64,000 nt of DNA from Chitinophagaceae bacterium (lineage in GTDB: Bacteria > Bacteroidota > Bacteroidia > Chitinophagales > Chitinophagaceae): NCBI GenBank assembly GCA_016722465.1, contig JADKJC010000013.1:1178001-1242000 (forward strand). The letters run 5' to 3'. Position numbers and translations under genes: made by a program. Shown here piece after piece: positions 43,798 through 52,576 of this stretch. Numbering within the stretch: position 1 is the stretch's first letter; each line of letters begins with the position of its first letter. The notes under the pieces are model-generated. The model searched no databases. It had not been told where the DNA came from and worked only from the letters and a program-made list of their open reading frames with translations.

Positions 43798-45465
43798 ATG
43801 AAAAAACAGTTGTACGTATTGTTTGCCTCACTGCTGGCAGGTACCCTTTCATTTGGCCAGTCTGCTACTACATCGGTTCCCGAAAACTGGCACCAGCTCG
43901 ACAGATCTGCCACTGGCTACTACGGCATCAGTTTAGATAAAGCCTACAGTTTCATCAAAACAAAAAAGTTAAAAAGTAAACAGGTATTGGTGGCTGTTAT
44001 CGACAGTGGTATCGACACCCTTCATGAAGACCTTAAACCTGTGCTGTGGACCAACCCAAAGGAGATCCCTTTCAATGGCATTGATGACGACAACAATGGC
44101 TATGTGGATGATGTACATGGCTGGAATTTTTTAGGTGGCAAGGACGGTCGCAATGTAACCAGAGACAGTTATGAAGCTGCCAGGGTGTACAATTCCATGA
44201 AAACAAAATACGGCACCCTCATACCCGACGAATCTTCAGTAAGTGATGCAGAGAAAGGCGATATTGAAGTCTATAAAAAAGCACAGCAGAAAATTGTAGG
44301 CGATGCCAACCAGATGGAAATTGCCTTTATCAAAAGAATGCTGCCGGTATTTTTAAAAGGCGACAGCGTGGTAATGAAAGAGATGGGCAAGGAAGAATAT
44401 GGCTGCAAAGATCTTGAGAATTATACTACAGCCAATTCCAGTGCAAAATTTACCAAAATGTATTTGCTGGAATTGTGCAAGGAGAATAACTCGGACGAGA
44501 TCAGCAACAGCGACATTAAAAATCAGTTTGAAAGCACCCTTAAAAAAGCGGAAGCCGCTGAAATAGCACCGGAGGCATTCCGTAAAGATGTGGTAAAAGA
44601 CAATGAGGCTGATATCAACGACCGCTTTTATGGCAACAACGACATCATGACAAGCACTTCCATGCATGGCACCCACTGCTCCGGCATTATTGCAGGTGTA
44701 AGAAACAACGAAAAGGGGGGTGATGGCATTGCAGACAATGTACGTATTATGATGTTGAGGGCCGTTCCTGATGGTGATGAGCACGATAAGGATATTGCAC
44801 TGGCCATCCGCTATGCAGTTGACAATGGCGCCCAGGTAATCAGCATGAGTTTTGGAAAAGATTTTTCCCCGGAGAAACAATGGGTGGATGATGCAGTTAA
44901 ATATGCTGAGAAGAAAGGGGTACTGCTGGTACATGCAGCAGGAAACGATTCAAAGAATATTGACAGTACAGATAATTTCCCCACCGTAAACTTTTTAGGT
45001 GGCAAAAGAGCCAATAACTGGATCAAAGTTGGTGCCAGTGGCGATCCAATGAACGGCGGTATCACTGCCAACTTCAGCAACTATGGCAAAAGAGATGTGG
45101 ATGTATTTGCTCCTGGTGTAAGAATCTTTGCAACATTGCCGGGTGGTAACCGCTATGGCAAATTATCCGGTACCAGCATGGCCTGCCCGGTAGTAGCAGG
45201 TACTGCTGCTTTATTGCTTGAATACTTCCCTACCCTTAGCGCTAAACAGGTAAAATATGTAATTGAAAAATCAGCAACAACCCTTGATATTGATGTAAAC
45301 ATCCCTGGCACAACGGATAAAGTAAAGCTGGGTGAACTGAGCAAAACAGGTGGCTTGTTAAATGCTTTTGAAGCAGTTAAACTGGCCAGTACTTTAAAGG
45401 GCGAACGCACTGTGAAGAAAGAAGTACTTCCCAAACCGAAGTTAACAAAGAACAAAAAAGGATAA
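43798..45465 (+). CDS. secreted subtilisin-like serine protease (S8 family)
   Basis: A 555-residue exported protease (signal peptide MKKQLYVLFASLLAGTLSFGQ). The catalytic triad is clear: Asp in VAVIDSGIDTLHEDL (about residue 70), His in MHGTHCSGIIAGV (about 290) and Ser in SGTSMACPVVAGTAALLLE (about 460), with the oxyanion Asn in HAAGND. About 200 residues of mostly helical sequence are inserted between the Asp and His motifs, a common feature in Bacteroidota S8 proteases. No C-terminal sorting domain is visible, and a strong terminator follows. Confidence 0.93.
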   Translation: MKKQLYVLFASLLAGTLSFGQSATTSVPENWHQLDRSATGYYGISLDKAYSFIKTKKLKSKQVLVAVIDSGIDTLHEDLKPVLWTNPKEIPFNGIDDDNNGYVDDVHGWNFLGGKDGRNVTRDSYEAARVYNSMKTKYGTLIPDESSVSDAEKGDIEVYKKAQQKIVGDANQMEIAFIKRMLPVFLKGDSVVMKEMGKEEYGCKDLENYTTANSSAKFTKMYLLELCKENNSDEISNSDIKNQFESTLKKAEAAEIAPEAFRKDVVKDNEADINDRFYGNNDIMTSTSMHGTHCSGIIAGVRNNEKGGDGIADNVRIMMLRAVPDGDEHDKDIALAIRYAVDNGAQVISMSFGKDFSPEKQWVDDAVKYAEKKGVLLVHAAGNDSKNIDSTDNFPTVNFLGGKRANNWIKVGASGDPMNGGITANFSNYGKRDVDVFAPGVRIFATLPGGNRYGKLSGTSMACPVVAGTAALLLEYFPTLSAKQVKYVIEKSATTLDIDVNIPGTTDKVKLGELSKTGGLLNAFEAVKLASTLKGERTVKKEVLPKPKLTKNKKG

Positions 45466-45494
45466 GCCTGGTTTGGTTTTAAAATGTATGAACT

Positions 45495-45520
45495 GCCGGG
45501 CTTTGATATGCCCGGCTTTT
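45495..45520 (+). terminator. intrinsic terminator after the S8 protease gene
   Basis: GCCGGGC (45495-45501) and GCCCGGC (45510-45516) pair perfectly over an 8-nt loop, followed by TTTT. Confidence 0.85.
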
Positions 45521-45562
45521 AGTTTGGGAACAAACTTTAGTATTTCATAGCATCCCCGTTCT

Positions 45563-45620
45563 GAACTTGTTCTGTTGTTATTTCGTTTTAGTAAAACGAA
45601 ATAACAATCTTACTTGTACC
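45563..45620 (-). repeat. 60-bp hairpin repeat, copy 3 (inverse orientation)
   Basis: GAACTTGTTCTGTTGTTATT, then the palindrome CGTTTTAGTAAAACG, then AAATAACAATCTTACTTGTACC. The complement matches copies at 28402-28457 and 34956-35017. Located between the S8 protease terminator and the DinB gene. Confidence 0.85.
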
Positions 45621-45692
45621 GAATAACTTTGTTCATCACTTAAAAATCAACTCTCTTTTTAATAGTCAAATCAATCATAAAAACAACAAGCC

Positions 45693-46202
45693 ATGCCAAA
45701 ACCCTCCTCAACAAGTTATCCAGGTTATTTTCAGCGCTACATTGACCAGGTACCTGAAACAGAAATGATGCCGGCATTCAAAAACCAAACAGCCGGCATT
45801 GCAGATTTCCTCAACAGCATCACGGAAGAAAAATCCAATGATGCTTATGCGGAAGGCAAGTGGACCATCAAGGAATTACTACAGCACATTACAGATGCTG
45901 AAAGAATCTTTAATTACCGGGCTTTATGCATTGCCCGGGGCGAAAAACAAAACCTGCCCGGTTTTGAAGAAGATGATTATGCAGCCAACTCCCATGCAAA
46001 CAGGAGATCATGGAAAAGTTTAGTGGAAGAATTTATCCTGGTAAGAAAAGGTACTGAAATGTTATATGAAAGTTTCAGTGTGGATGTGATCAACAACAGT
46101 GGCAGCACCAACAACAATCCCACAACGGTTGCCAGCATTGCTTTTATTACGGCAGGGCATTATTACCATCACAAAAAAATATTGCAGGAAAGATATTTGT
46201 AA
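45693..46202 (+). CDS. DinB-family protein
   Basis: A 169-residue four-helix DinB/DfsB-fold protein. Potential metal-binding histidines lie in ELLQHITDAERIFNYR (about residues 57-72) and in the last helix GHYYHHKKILQERYL, the usual DinB pattern. Functions in this family range from thiol-dependent transferases to unknown. It is convergent with the Prc protease gene, with a strong bidirectional terminator between them. Confidence 0.88.
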   Translation: MPKPSSTSYPGYFQRYIDQVPETEMMPAFKNQTAGIADFLNSITEEKSNDAYAEGKWTIKELLQHITDAERIFNYRALCIARGEKQNLPGFEEDDYAANSHANRRSWKSLVEEFILVRKGTEMLYESFSVDVINNSGSTNNNPTTVASIAFITAGHYYHHKKILQERYL

Positions 46203-46217
46203 AATACAGTTGATACT

Positions 46218-46257
46218 AAAATATGAGCGCCGCCTTAAAAAGGTGGCGCTCATATTT
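46218..46257. terminator. bidirectional intrinsic terminator
   Basis: An 18-bp stem (AAATATGAGCGCCGCCTT against AAGGTGGCGCTCATATTT, one G-T pair) with a 4-nt A loop and A/T runs on both sides, between dinB-like and the Prc-like gene. Confidence 0.9.
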
Positions 46258-46275
46258 GTATAAGGTCTTAAAAGA

Positions 46276-48487
46276 TCAATTTTTCTTTGGTGCTTCCACT
46301 GATGTTCCGTTGTTTAATACCACGTTGTTTTGAGAAATCATATTGTTCATGATCTTCACTGTTTCATCAATATAAATATCGCCTTTGATCCTGTTGACAA
46401 ACTGTTTGCTTTTTTCAGCTTTCTCTTTATCACTTGCTATCTTCTCTGCATCGGCTTCGGTGTTCTTCACTTTTAATTCAGCAGGCAATTTATAAAGGCT
46501 GTCCAGTGATTTATACACCACTTTCAGCTCATTCTGCTCTGCCTGGTATTTAGACAGGCTCAAGGGGAAAGCCTGGCTGTTCTTTTTATTGATCCATTCT
46601 ACTTTATTCCTGAGTACAGAAAAAACAGTACTTGATTTTACCTGTTCATTTGCGGTTGAAATCACTGCATCGGTACTGTAAGTTGAGGTCCACGGCTTGT
46701 ATTCTGCTTTGCTGATCTCATCCCAGCTTAAAGCAGTATTATTATCTTTTTCTCTTGTCTTCGATAATTCATACCTGTCAGGGATTACCACATCGGGGGT
46801 TACACCTTTTAATTGGGTGGCTCCGCCATTTACCCTGTAAAATTTCTGGATGGTGAGCTTAATGGTTCCCAGATCCTCCTGCTGCTTGTTACCAAACTGC
46901 ATGACCGATTCACCGGGATTCAAAGGGATGGTACGTTGTACAGTACCCTTGCCATAAGTTGAAGTACTACCGATAACAATACCCCGCTTATAATCCTGTA
47001 TGGCAGCTGCAAATATTTCAGATGCAGAAGCACTGTATTCATCCACCATTACGGTTAATGGGCCAGTATACAAAACAGCTTTATCCCTGTCTTTTAACTG
47101 CATTGGCTGCACCTGTTCCCTTGCCTTTACCTGCACCACCGGTCCATCCTCAATAAACAATCCCACCATCTTCACCACTTCCGGCAGCGAACCACCTCCG
47201 TTACCCCTCAGATCCATCACAATACCTTCTACATTTTCTGCTTTTAATTTTTCAATTTCTTTTGCCACGTCATCACTGCACCTTGGCCCGTTAGGATTTT
47301 CAAAATCCATATAAAATTCCGGGAGGTAGATATAACCAATTTTATGTTCCCCGTTGATAATAGCACTTCTGGCAAACGTATCATCTAGCTTTATTTCATC
47401 TCTTTTAAGGGATACCACTTTAATACTGCCATCAGGTTTACGCACTGTTAACCTCACTTCTGTACCAGCCTGTGCACCACGAATGAGTTTTACAGCATCT
47501 GATACAGCATAACCTGTAACATCCACTGGCTCTTCTGCAGCCTGTCCGATTTTTAGTATTTCATCATTTGCACCCAATTGTCCGCTCTTCCAGGCTGGGC
47601 CACCTGTAACAAGGCTCGCCACTTTTATCTTACTTTCTTCTTCTTTCAATTGTGCACCAATTCCAAAAAACCTTCCGCTCATCATTTCATTAAAGCCTCT
47701 GCTGTCAACAGGCGCAAAGTAATTGGTATGAGGGTCCATCTCACCAGTAACGGAATTTACAAAGGAACTAAAGAGTTCATCTGTTGTATTGTGGTTTTTA
47801 AGGGTAGTGAAATATCGGCCGATCTGTTTCCTCACCTGGTCACGGGATTCTCTCTCTAATGTACTGTCTGCTTTATAAACAAATTTCCTGATGGACTCCC
47901 TGGTAACACTATCAGTTTCAGCAGTGATCTTCCTGTCTTTATTTTTCTCCCTCTCTTCCAGCATATCAGAATAGCGGGAAAGCACCAGGTACTTCAGGCG
48001 TTTGCGCCAGAGGTCTTTTCTTGCATCATTATTTTTAGGGAAGCTGGTTATTTTATCTCCATCCATTACTACAGACTCCTCTTTTGTAAAATCAATTGGC
48101 TTGCTGAGGATATCGGTATAAAATTGAGATGCTTCATTCAACCTTCTTGAATATGACTCGCTGATGTTATAAAATGATTCCAGCCTTGCACCATGGATCT
48201 CATCATCAATCCTGTTTACATATTTCTGAAAACTGTCCACATCAGCCTGCAGGAAAATGGTTTTGTCATCATCCAGTTCCTTTTACAAACCGGTTCAGTA
48301 CATCTTTTGAAAAACCATCATCGATCTTCTTGGGACTAAAGTGCCCCTCTTCCAGGATCAGCCCAATGTTCCTCAGCACTTTTTCATAGCGGGATTTCGG
48401 ATTGTCGTCGTTACTGCCTCTTGAAAATGCAAAGAATACACTTGCAACGGTAAGCACCAGTAACACCGGGAAAAACTTTTTATTCAT
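46276..48487 (-). pseudogene. Prc/CtpA-type carboxy-terminal processing protease, frameshifted in this sequence
   Basis: S41 proteases cleave C-terminal regions of periplasmic proteins. The N-terminal piece (from ATG 48487, MNKKFFPVLLVL) has a signal sequence. The main piece has the PDZ domain (VTGGPAWKSGQLGANDEILKIGQ in parts) and the catalytic block: Ser in EYSASASEIFAAAIQ and Lys in STYGKGTVQ, the Ser-Lys dyad. It extends well past the protease domain in the long Prc style. An extra C at 48279-48280 (complement AAAAGGAACTGG instead of AAAAGAACTGG) shifts the frame after DVLNRFVK; restoring it joins as VKELDDDKTIFLQADVDSFQ. Repaired length is about 737 residues. Confidence 0.9.
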
Positions 48488-48850
48488 AATTATCTGCTTT
48501 AGTTGTAGCATGAAGTAAAATTAACGGAAAAACCAGTTGCTTTATTTCAATAACAACGCCCTGGTAACTAATGTTTTCATAAAAAATGATGAATGGTGGA
48601 AGAGCGCCGCCACAATTCGAAACTGGTAAATGAAATCGAATGCTCAATTTACCTTTATTACAGCCAAATGATCGTTCATTAAATACTATGTGTTATAAAG
48701 CATCCCCGAAAAAAAATGCCGTTTAGATATATTGTATATCCACCACAAAAGTAACTGGCTGCCATCCTAGGCTTTTACAAATCTGTTGTAATGTTTTGTG
48801 AACAAGGTTTAAGCATGACAGGATACCACAAAATAAGGCTTTAAAAATAA
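48488..48850. other. 363-bp gap without a gene
   Basis: Nothing beyond short, non-coding open frames is seen. It holds the leader of the Prc-like gene on the minus strand and the region just past the tRNA-His terminator. No repeat or palindrome of note was found. Confidence 0.5.
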
Positions 48851-48880
48851 AAAAAGGCCCTTCGTAAAGAAGAACCTTTT
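48851..48880 (-). terminator. terminator after tRNA-His
   Basis: On the minus strand AAAAGGTTCTTC pairs with GAAGGGCCTTTT across a 5-nt loop and is followed by a T-run. The stem has two internal mismatches. It begins at the CCA end of the tRNA. Confidence 0.7.
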
Positions 48881-48957
48881 GGGGTAATCGAAGGGGCTCG
48901 AACCCTCGACCCTCAGAATCACAATCTGATGCTCTAACCAACTGAGCTACGACTACC
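48880..48957 (-). tRNA. tRNA-His (anticodon GTG)
   Basis: The cloverleaf is complete: acceptor GTAGTCG against CGATTAC, D-arm GCTCAGTTGGTTAGAGC, anticodon stem TCAGA with loop TTGTGAT (anticodon GTG) and TCTGA, and T-arm GAGGG-TTCGAGC-CCCTT. The extra G at position -1 opposite C73 is the identity element of bacterial tRNA-His. CCA is encoded. QueG elsewhere in the window would act on this GUN-anticodon tRNA, giving queuosine at its wobble base. Confidence 0.97.
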
Positions 48958-48973
48958 GTTTTTTAGCAGGGGG

Positions 48974-49004
48974 CAAAAGTAATAAAAAACACGGCTGCTC
49001 CAAA
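48974..49004 (-). promoter_or_regulatory. promoter of tRNA-His
   Basis: On the minus strand TTTG (complement of 49001-49004) is followed by exactly 19 bp and then TACTTTTG (complement of 48974-48981), a full match to the Bacteroidota sigma-A consensus TTTG-N19-21-TAnnTTTG. The tRNA begins 16 bp after the -7 element. Confidence 0.85.
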
Positions 49005-49110
49005 ATCAAATTGATTTTTTTTTGAAAGGTTATGTACAGCAGCCCCTTTTAAGCAACAAACTATCTTCTGTAACTTATATTTTACAACTCATAACTCATC
49101 ACTTATAACT

Positions 49111-49118
49111 TACTTTTG
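49111..49118 (+). promoter_or_regulatory. -7 element upstream of the DUF445 gene
   Basis: TACTTTTG matches TAnnTTTG. It is inside a TTATAACTTAC/CATAACTCATC-rich segment, so the -33 element is not clear. The gene's ATG is 19 bp downstream. Confidence 0.5.
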
Positions 49119-49136
49119 CAATCCAAATTATTCACC

Positions 49137-49742
49137 ATGCACTGGACAGGCTATATCATCACCATACTACTTTCTACATTCACCGGCTGGGTAACTACAT
49201 GGATCGCCATCAAAATGCTTTTTCATCCCAGGAAACCTATTAATATCTTAGGCTTAACCATCCAGGGAATCTTCCCGAAAAACCAGCGCCTGATTGCCGA
49301 GAAGCTGGGACAGGTTGTAGGGAAAGAATTGCTTTCATTTGACGAGATTGAACAAAAAATCACCAGTCCTGAGAACCTGGAGAAATTGAAGCCTGAAATC
49401 GAAGCACACATCGATAATTTCCTGAGTCATAAACTCAAAGAGGTTTTCCCTATGCTGTCTATGTTTATCGGCGAAAAGACCATCACCCAGTTAAAAGCAG
49501 CGTTTTTGCTGGAACTGGAAAACCTTTTCCCGGTACTGATGAAAGGTTATATGGCCAAACTGCAACATGATCTTGATCTGGAGAAGATTGTAACAGAAAA
49601 AGTAGCTGGTTTCTCCTCTGAAAAACTAGAAGATATCCTGAACCAGATCACCAAAAATGAATTCAAGTTTTTAGAGTTTATCGGTGGCTTTTTTGGATTC
49701 CTGATAGGCATCATCCAGGTGCTGGTAACTATTTTCATGTAG
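49137..49742 (+). CDS. DUF445-family membrane protein
   Basis: A 201-residue protein starting at ATG 49137 (MHWTGYIITILLSTFTGWVT); a TTG at 49116 would add seven residues without support. It has hydrophobic helices at both ends (YIITILLSTFTGWVTTWIAI and FIGGFFGFLIGIIQVLVTIF) and, after the first, the family motif IKMLFHPRKPINILGLTIQG. The middle is helical with charged residues (NLEKLKPEIEAHIDNFLSHK). DUF445 proteins (YjiN/YheB) are widespread and uncharacterised. Co-located with tRNA-His in a divergent arrangement. Confidence 0.9.
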   Translation: MHWTGYIITILLSTFTGWVTTWIAIKMLFHPRKPINILGLTIQGIFPKNQRLIAEKLGQVVGKELLSFDEIEQKITSPENLEKLKPEIEAHIDNFLSHKLKEVFPMLSMFIGEKTITQLKAAFLLELENLFPVLMKGYMAKLQHDLDLEKIVTEKVAGFSSEKLEDILNQITKNEFKFLEFIGGFFGFLIGIIQVLVTIFM

Positions 49743-49857
49743 TAACCTGCTTATAACAATATTTTACAACTGCAATATTGCCACTCATCAATTAAAACAG
49801 GGATTACTTAAACTTAATGGGTGAAATTTGTTTTAACTGGCAATCAAATTAATTCTA

Positions 49858-52530
49858 ATGAATAAGCTACTGATCATTCTCCTTTTTACTGCTACTTTTT
49901 TAGCACCCGTAACACTGAGGGCACAATTCCCGGGCGGAGGAAACCGTGGTGGCGGCGTACAGAATATGAACGTGGGACATTTTTATGGAAAAATAGAAGA
50001 TGCCAACACCAAAAAGCCAGTAGAAGCCGCTTCCATACAACTCATTCAAAACAAACTGGACTCTGCCACAAAAAAAAGAAAAGATGTAATTGTAGCCGGT
50101 ATGCTAACCGATAAGAAAGGGGAGTTCAGCCTGGAAAATTTAGCCGTACTGGCAACATATAAATTAAAGATTACTGCGATTGGATACAAACCCATTGAAC
50201 AAAAAGTAGCTTTTGAATTGAATATGGGTGCCGGAAAATCAGGTGATATGAGCAGCATGCTCAGTGCGGTGGATAAAGACCTTGGCAACATTAAATTAGA
50301 GATTGATGCACAGCAACTGAGGGAAGTAACTATCACCAACACCAAGCCATTACTCACCATGGCTATTGACAGGAAGATCTTTAATGTAGAAAAAAACCTG
50401 ACCAGTATTGGCGGTACAGCAGTGGATGTAATGAAAAATGTACCCGGCCTGAATGTAGATATTGATGGCAATGTAACCATGCGGAATGCCTCCCCACAAA
50501 TATTTGTAGATGGCAGGCCCACTACCATGACGCTTGAACAGATACCAGCTGATGCCATTGCCACAATAGAAATCATCACCAACCCATCGGCCAAGTTTGA
50601 CGCTTCCGGTGGTGGTGCAGGCATTTTAAATGTTGTGATGAAGAAGAACCGCAAGACAGGTTATAACGGGAGTGTAAGGGCCAGCATTGACAGCCGTGGC
50701 CGCCCCGGCCTTGGTGGAGATATCAACATCAGGCAGCAAAAAATAAATTTCTTTGCTGCAGCCAATTTAAATATGCGTAAAACAATTACTACAGCCAGTA
50801 CTGACAGAACTGACTTTTTAAATAACGCTGAAGGACACCTGCTACAAAAGAACGGCCCGGTAGGCAAAGGCATATTTGGTTTTGGAAGAACCGGCATTGA
50901 CTATTTTATCGACAACAGAAATACCATTACCGTTTCCGGCAACATGAGCCGTGGTCAGTTCAAAAATAGTGACCTTATCAACATCAACAGGGATACCGTG
51001 TTTAATGATATCAATGGACTCGACAGCATTACTTCAGACTTTGGCAGGCGTAGCAGTAACAGCACCAACAATTTCAGGAACTATGGCACCAGCCTCAGTT
51101 ACAAACACAATTTTGCAAAAGCCAATAAAGACATCAGCGCTGATGTAAACTACAATTACAGCAAAAATGACAATATCAATGAATTTGCTACCCAATACTT
51201 CTACTCTTCCGCTACTCCAAAATCACCATTGATCTTTGAGAAAAGTGAAGGTGGTGGCAGTTCAAAATTCTTTACCTCACAAATTGATTTTTCTAACCCG
51301 GTAACAGATAAAATAAAAATGGAAGCCGGCGGCAGGATTGCTATCAGGGATTTTTACAGTTATAACAACAACTTCTCCAAATTATCCCAGTCCCGCCCCT
51401 ATTTCCCGGTACCATCTCTAAACAATGAGTATAAATACAAGGACAGGGTACTGGCAGGCTATGTGACTTTTGCACAGCAGTTAAAAAAATTCAATTACCA
51501 GTTAGGTGTCAGGATCGAAAGTTCTAAATATGACGGCACATTAATCTCTAAAGATCTTGCCTTCTCCAACAAATTTCCTTTCAGCGTTTTTCCCAGTGCT
51601 TTTGCAACTTACAAGCTTACAGAAAAACAAGACTTTCAACTCAATTATTCAAGAAAGATCAACAGGCCGAATTTCTTTCAGCTGATCCCTTTTATTGATT
51701 ATTCCGACTCATTGAATCTTTCTAAAGGAAACCCTGACCTGGTTCCTGAATTTACCAACTTACTGGAACTCTCTTACCAGAACCAGGTGGCAACAGGTCA
51801 TAACTTATTGTTCACAGCGTATTTTAAGCACACTGAAAATGTAATTGCCCGTTACCAGTTTAAAGATAAAAACCCAAGCCCGGTGGGCAAGCCAGACTCG
51901 GTGATATTTACTACTTATGCCAACGCAAGCAAAACATATACATTTGGCGTTGAGCTAACCCTTAAAAATAAAATTGCCAGCTGGTGGGATGTAACTACCA
52001 ACCTCAACCTGTTTAACGCTACCCTAAAAGCAGGTAATTTACCCGGTGGTATTGATGACAGCCAGGTGAGCTGGTTTGTAAAAATGAACAACAGTTTCAA
52101 ACTGCCCAGGAATTTTTCTATACAATTGAGTGGCGACTACCAGGCTAAAACACTGGTATCACAAAGTGGCGGTGGTGGTGGTGGCGGCCGTGGTGGTGGT
52201 GGCGGCATGTTTGGAGGAGGTGGCAACACCCCTTCTGCACAAGGGTTCATCAGGCCTTTGTATGGAGCAGACATTGCGATCCGAAAAGATTTTTTAAAGA
52301 ACAACGCAGCTTCTCTAACACTGCAGGTAAACGATATTTTCAGAACCAAACTAAACAGCGTTTTCTCACAATCTGTTTATTTTGAACAAAACACAGAACG
52401 CCGCAGGGACCCACAAGTGGTGCGACTCAATTTTAACTGGCGCTTTGGAAAGATAGATGTATCCTTATTTAAACGCAAGAACACCAAGATAGATACGGAA
52501 GGCATGCAGGGAATTGGTGGTGGAAATTAA
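49858..52530 (+). CDS. TonB-dependent-receptor-like outer-membrane barrel with a glycine-rich loop
   Basis: An 890-residue outer-membrane protein with signal peptide (MNKLLIILLFTATFLAPVTLRAQ). Domains in order: a carboxypeptidase-like regulatory domain (GHFYGKIEDANTKKPVEAAS), a plug domain (GGTAVDVMKNVPGLNVDIDG, FVDGRPTTMTLEQIPADAI, NPSAKFDASGG) and a large barrel of the OMP_b-brl_3 type. Near residues 769-785 lies a run of about 16 Gly with Arg, Met and Phe, inserted in a late loop and followed by GNTPSAQG. No TonB box is obvious. Substrate unknown; many Bacteroidota carry dozens of such genes. A related barrel follows 46 bp downstream. Confidence 0.85.
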   Translation: MNKLLIILLFTATFLAPVTLRAQFPGGGNRGGGVQNMNVGHFYGKIEDANTKKPVEAASIQLIQNKLDSATKKRKDVIVAGMLTDKKGEFSLENLAVLATYKLKITAIGYKPIEQKVAFELNMGAGKSGDMSSMLSAVDKDLGNIKLEIDAQQLREVTITNTKPLLTMAIDRKIFNVEKNLTSIGGTAVDVMKNVPGLNVDIDGNVTMRNASPQIFVDGRPTTMTLEQIPADAIATIEIITNPSAKFDASGGGAGILNVVMKKNRKTGYNGSVRASIDSRGRPGLGGDINIRQQKINFFAAANLNMRKTITTASTDRTDFLNNAEGHLLQKNGPVGKGIFGFGRTGIDYFIDNRNTITVSGNMSRGQFKNSDLININRDTVFNDINGLDSITSDFGRRSSNSTNNFRNYGTSLSYKHNFAKANKDISADVNYNYSKNDNINEFATQYFYSSATPKSPLIFEKSEGGGSSKFFTSQIDFSNPVTDKIKMEAGGRIAIRDFYSYNNNFSKLSQSRPYFPVPSLNNEYKYKDRVLAGYVTFAQQLKKFNYQLGVRIESSKYDGTLISKDLAFSNKFPFSVFPSAFATYKLTEKQDFQLNYSRKINRPNFFQLIPFIDYSDSLNLSKGNPDLVPEFTNLLELSYQNQVATGHNLLFTAYFKHTENVIARYQFKDKNPSPVGKPDSVIFTTYANASKTYTFGVELTLKNKIASWWDVTTNLNLFNATLKAGNLPGGIDDSQVSWFVKMNNSFKLPRNFSIQLSGDYQAKTLVSQSGGGGGGGRGGGGGMFGGGGNTPSAQGFIRPLYGADIAIRKDFLKNNAASLTLQVNDIFRTKLNSVFSQSVYFEQNTERRRDPQVVRLNFNWRFGKIDVSLFKRKNTKIDTEGMQGIGGGN

Positions 52531-52576
52531 TATTAGAAATTGAGTATGAGCACCTGTTTTAACGGCATCATTAAAA

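Noticed and set aside
48488..48850. Hidden small gene in the gap beside tRNA-His
   Set aside because: Open frames there are short, and none shows coding bias or a start with a plausible signal.
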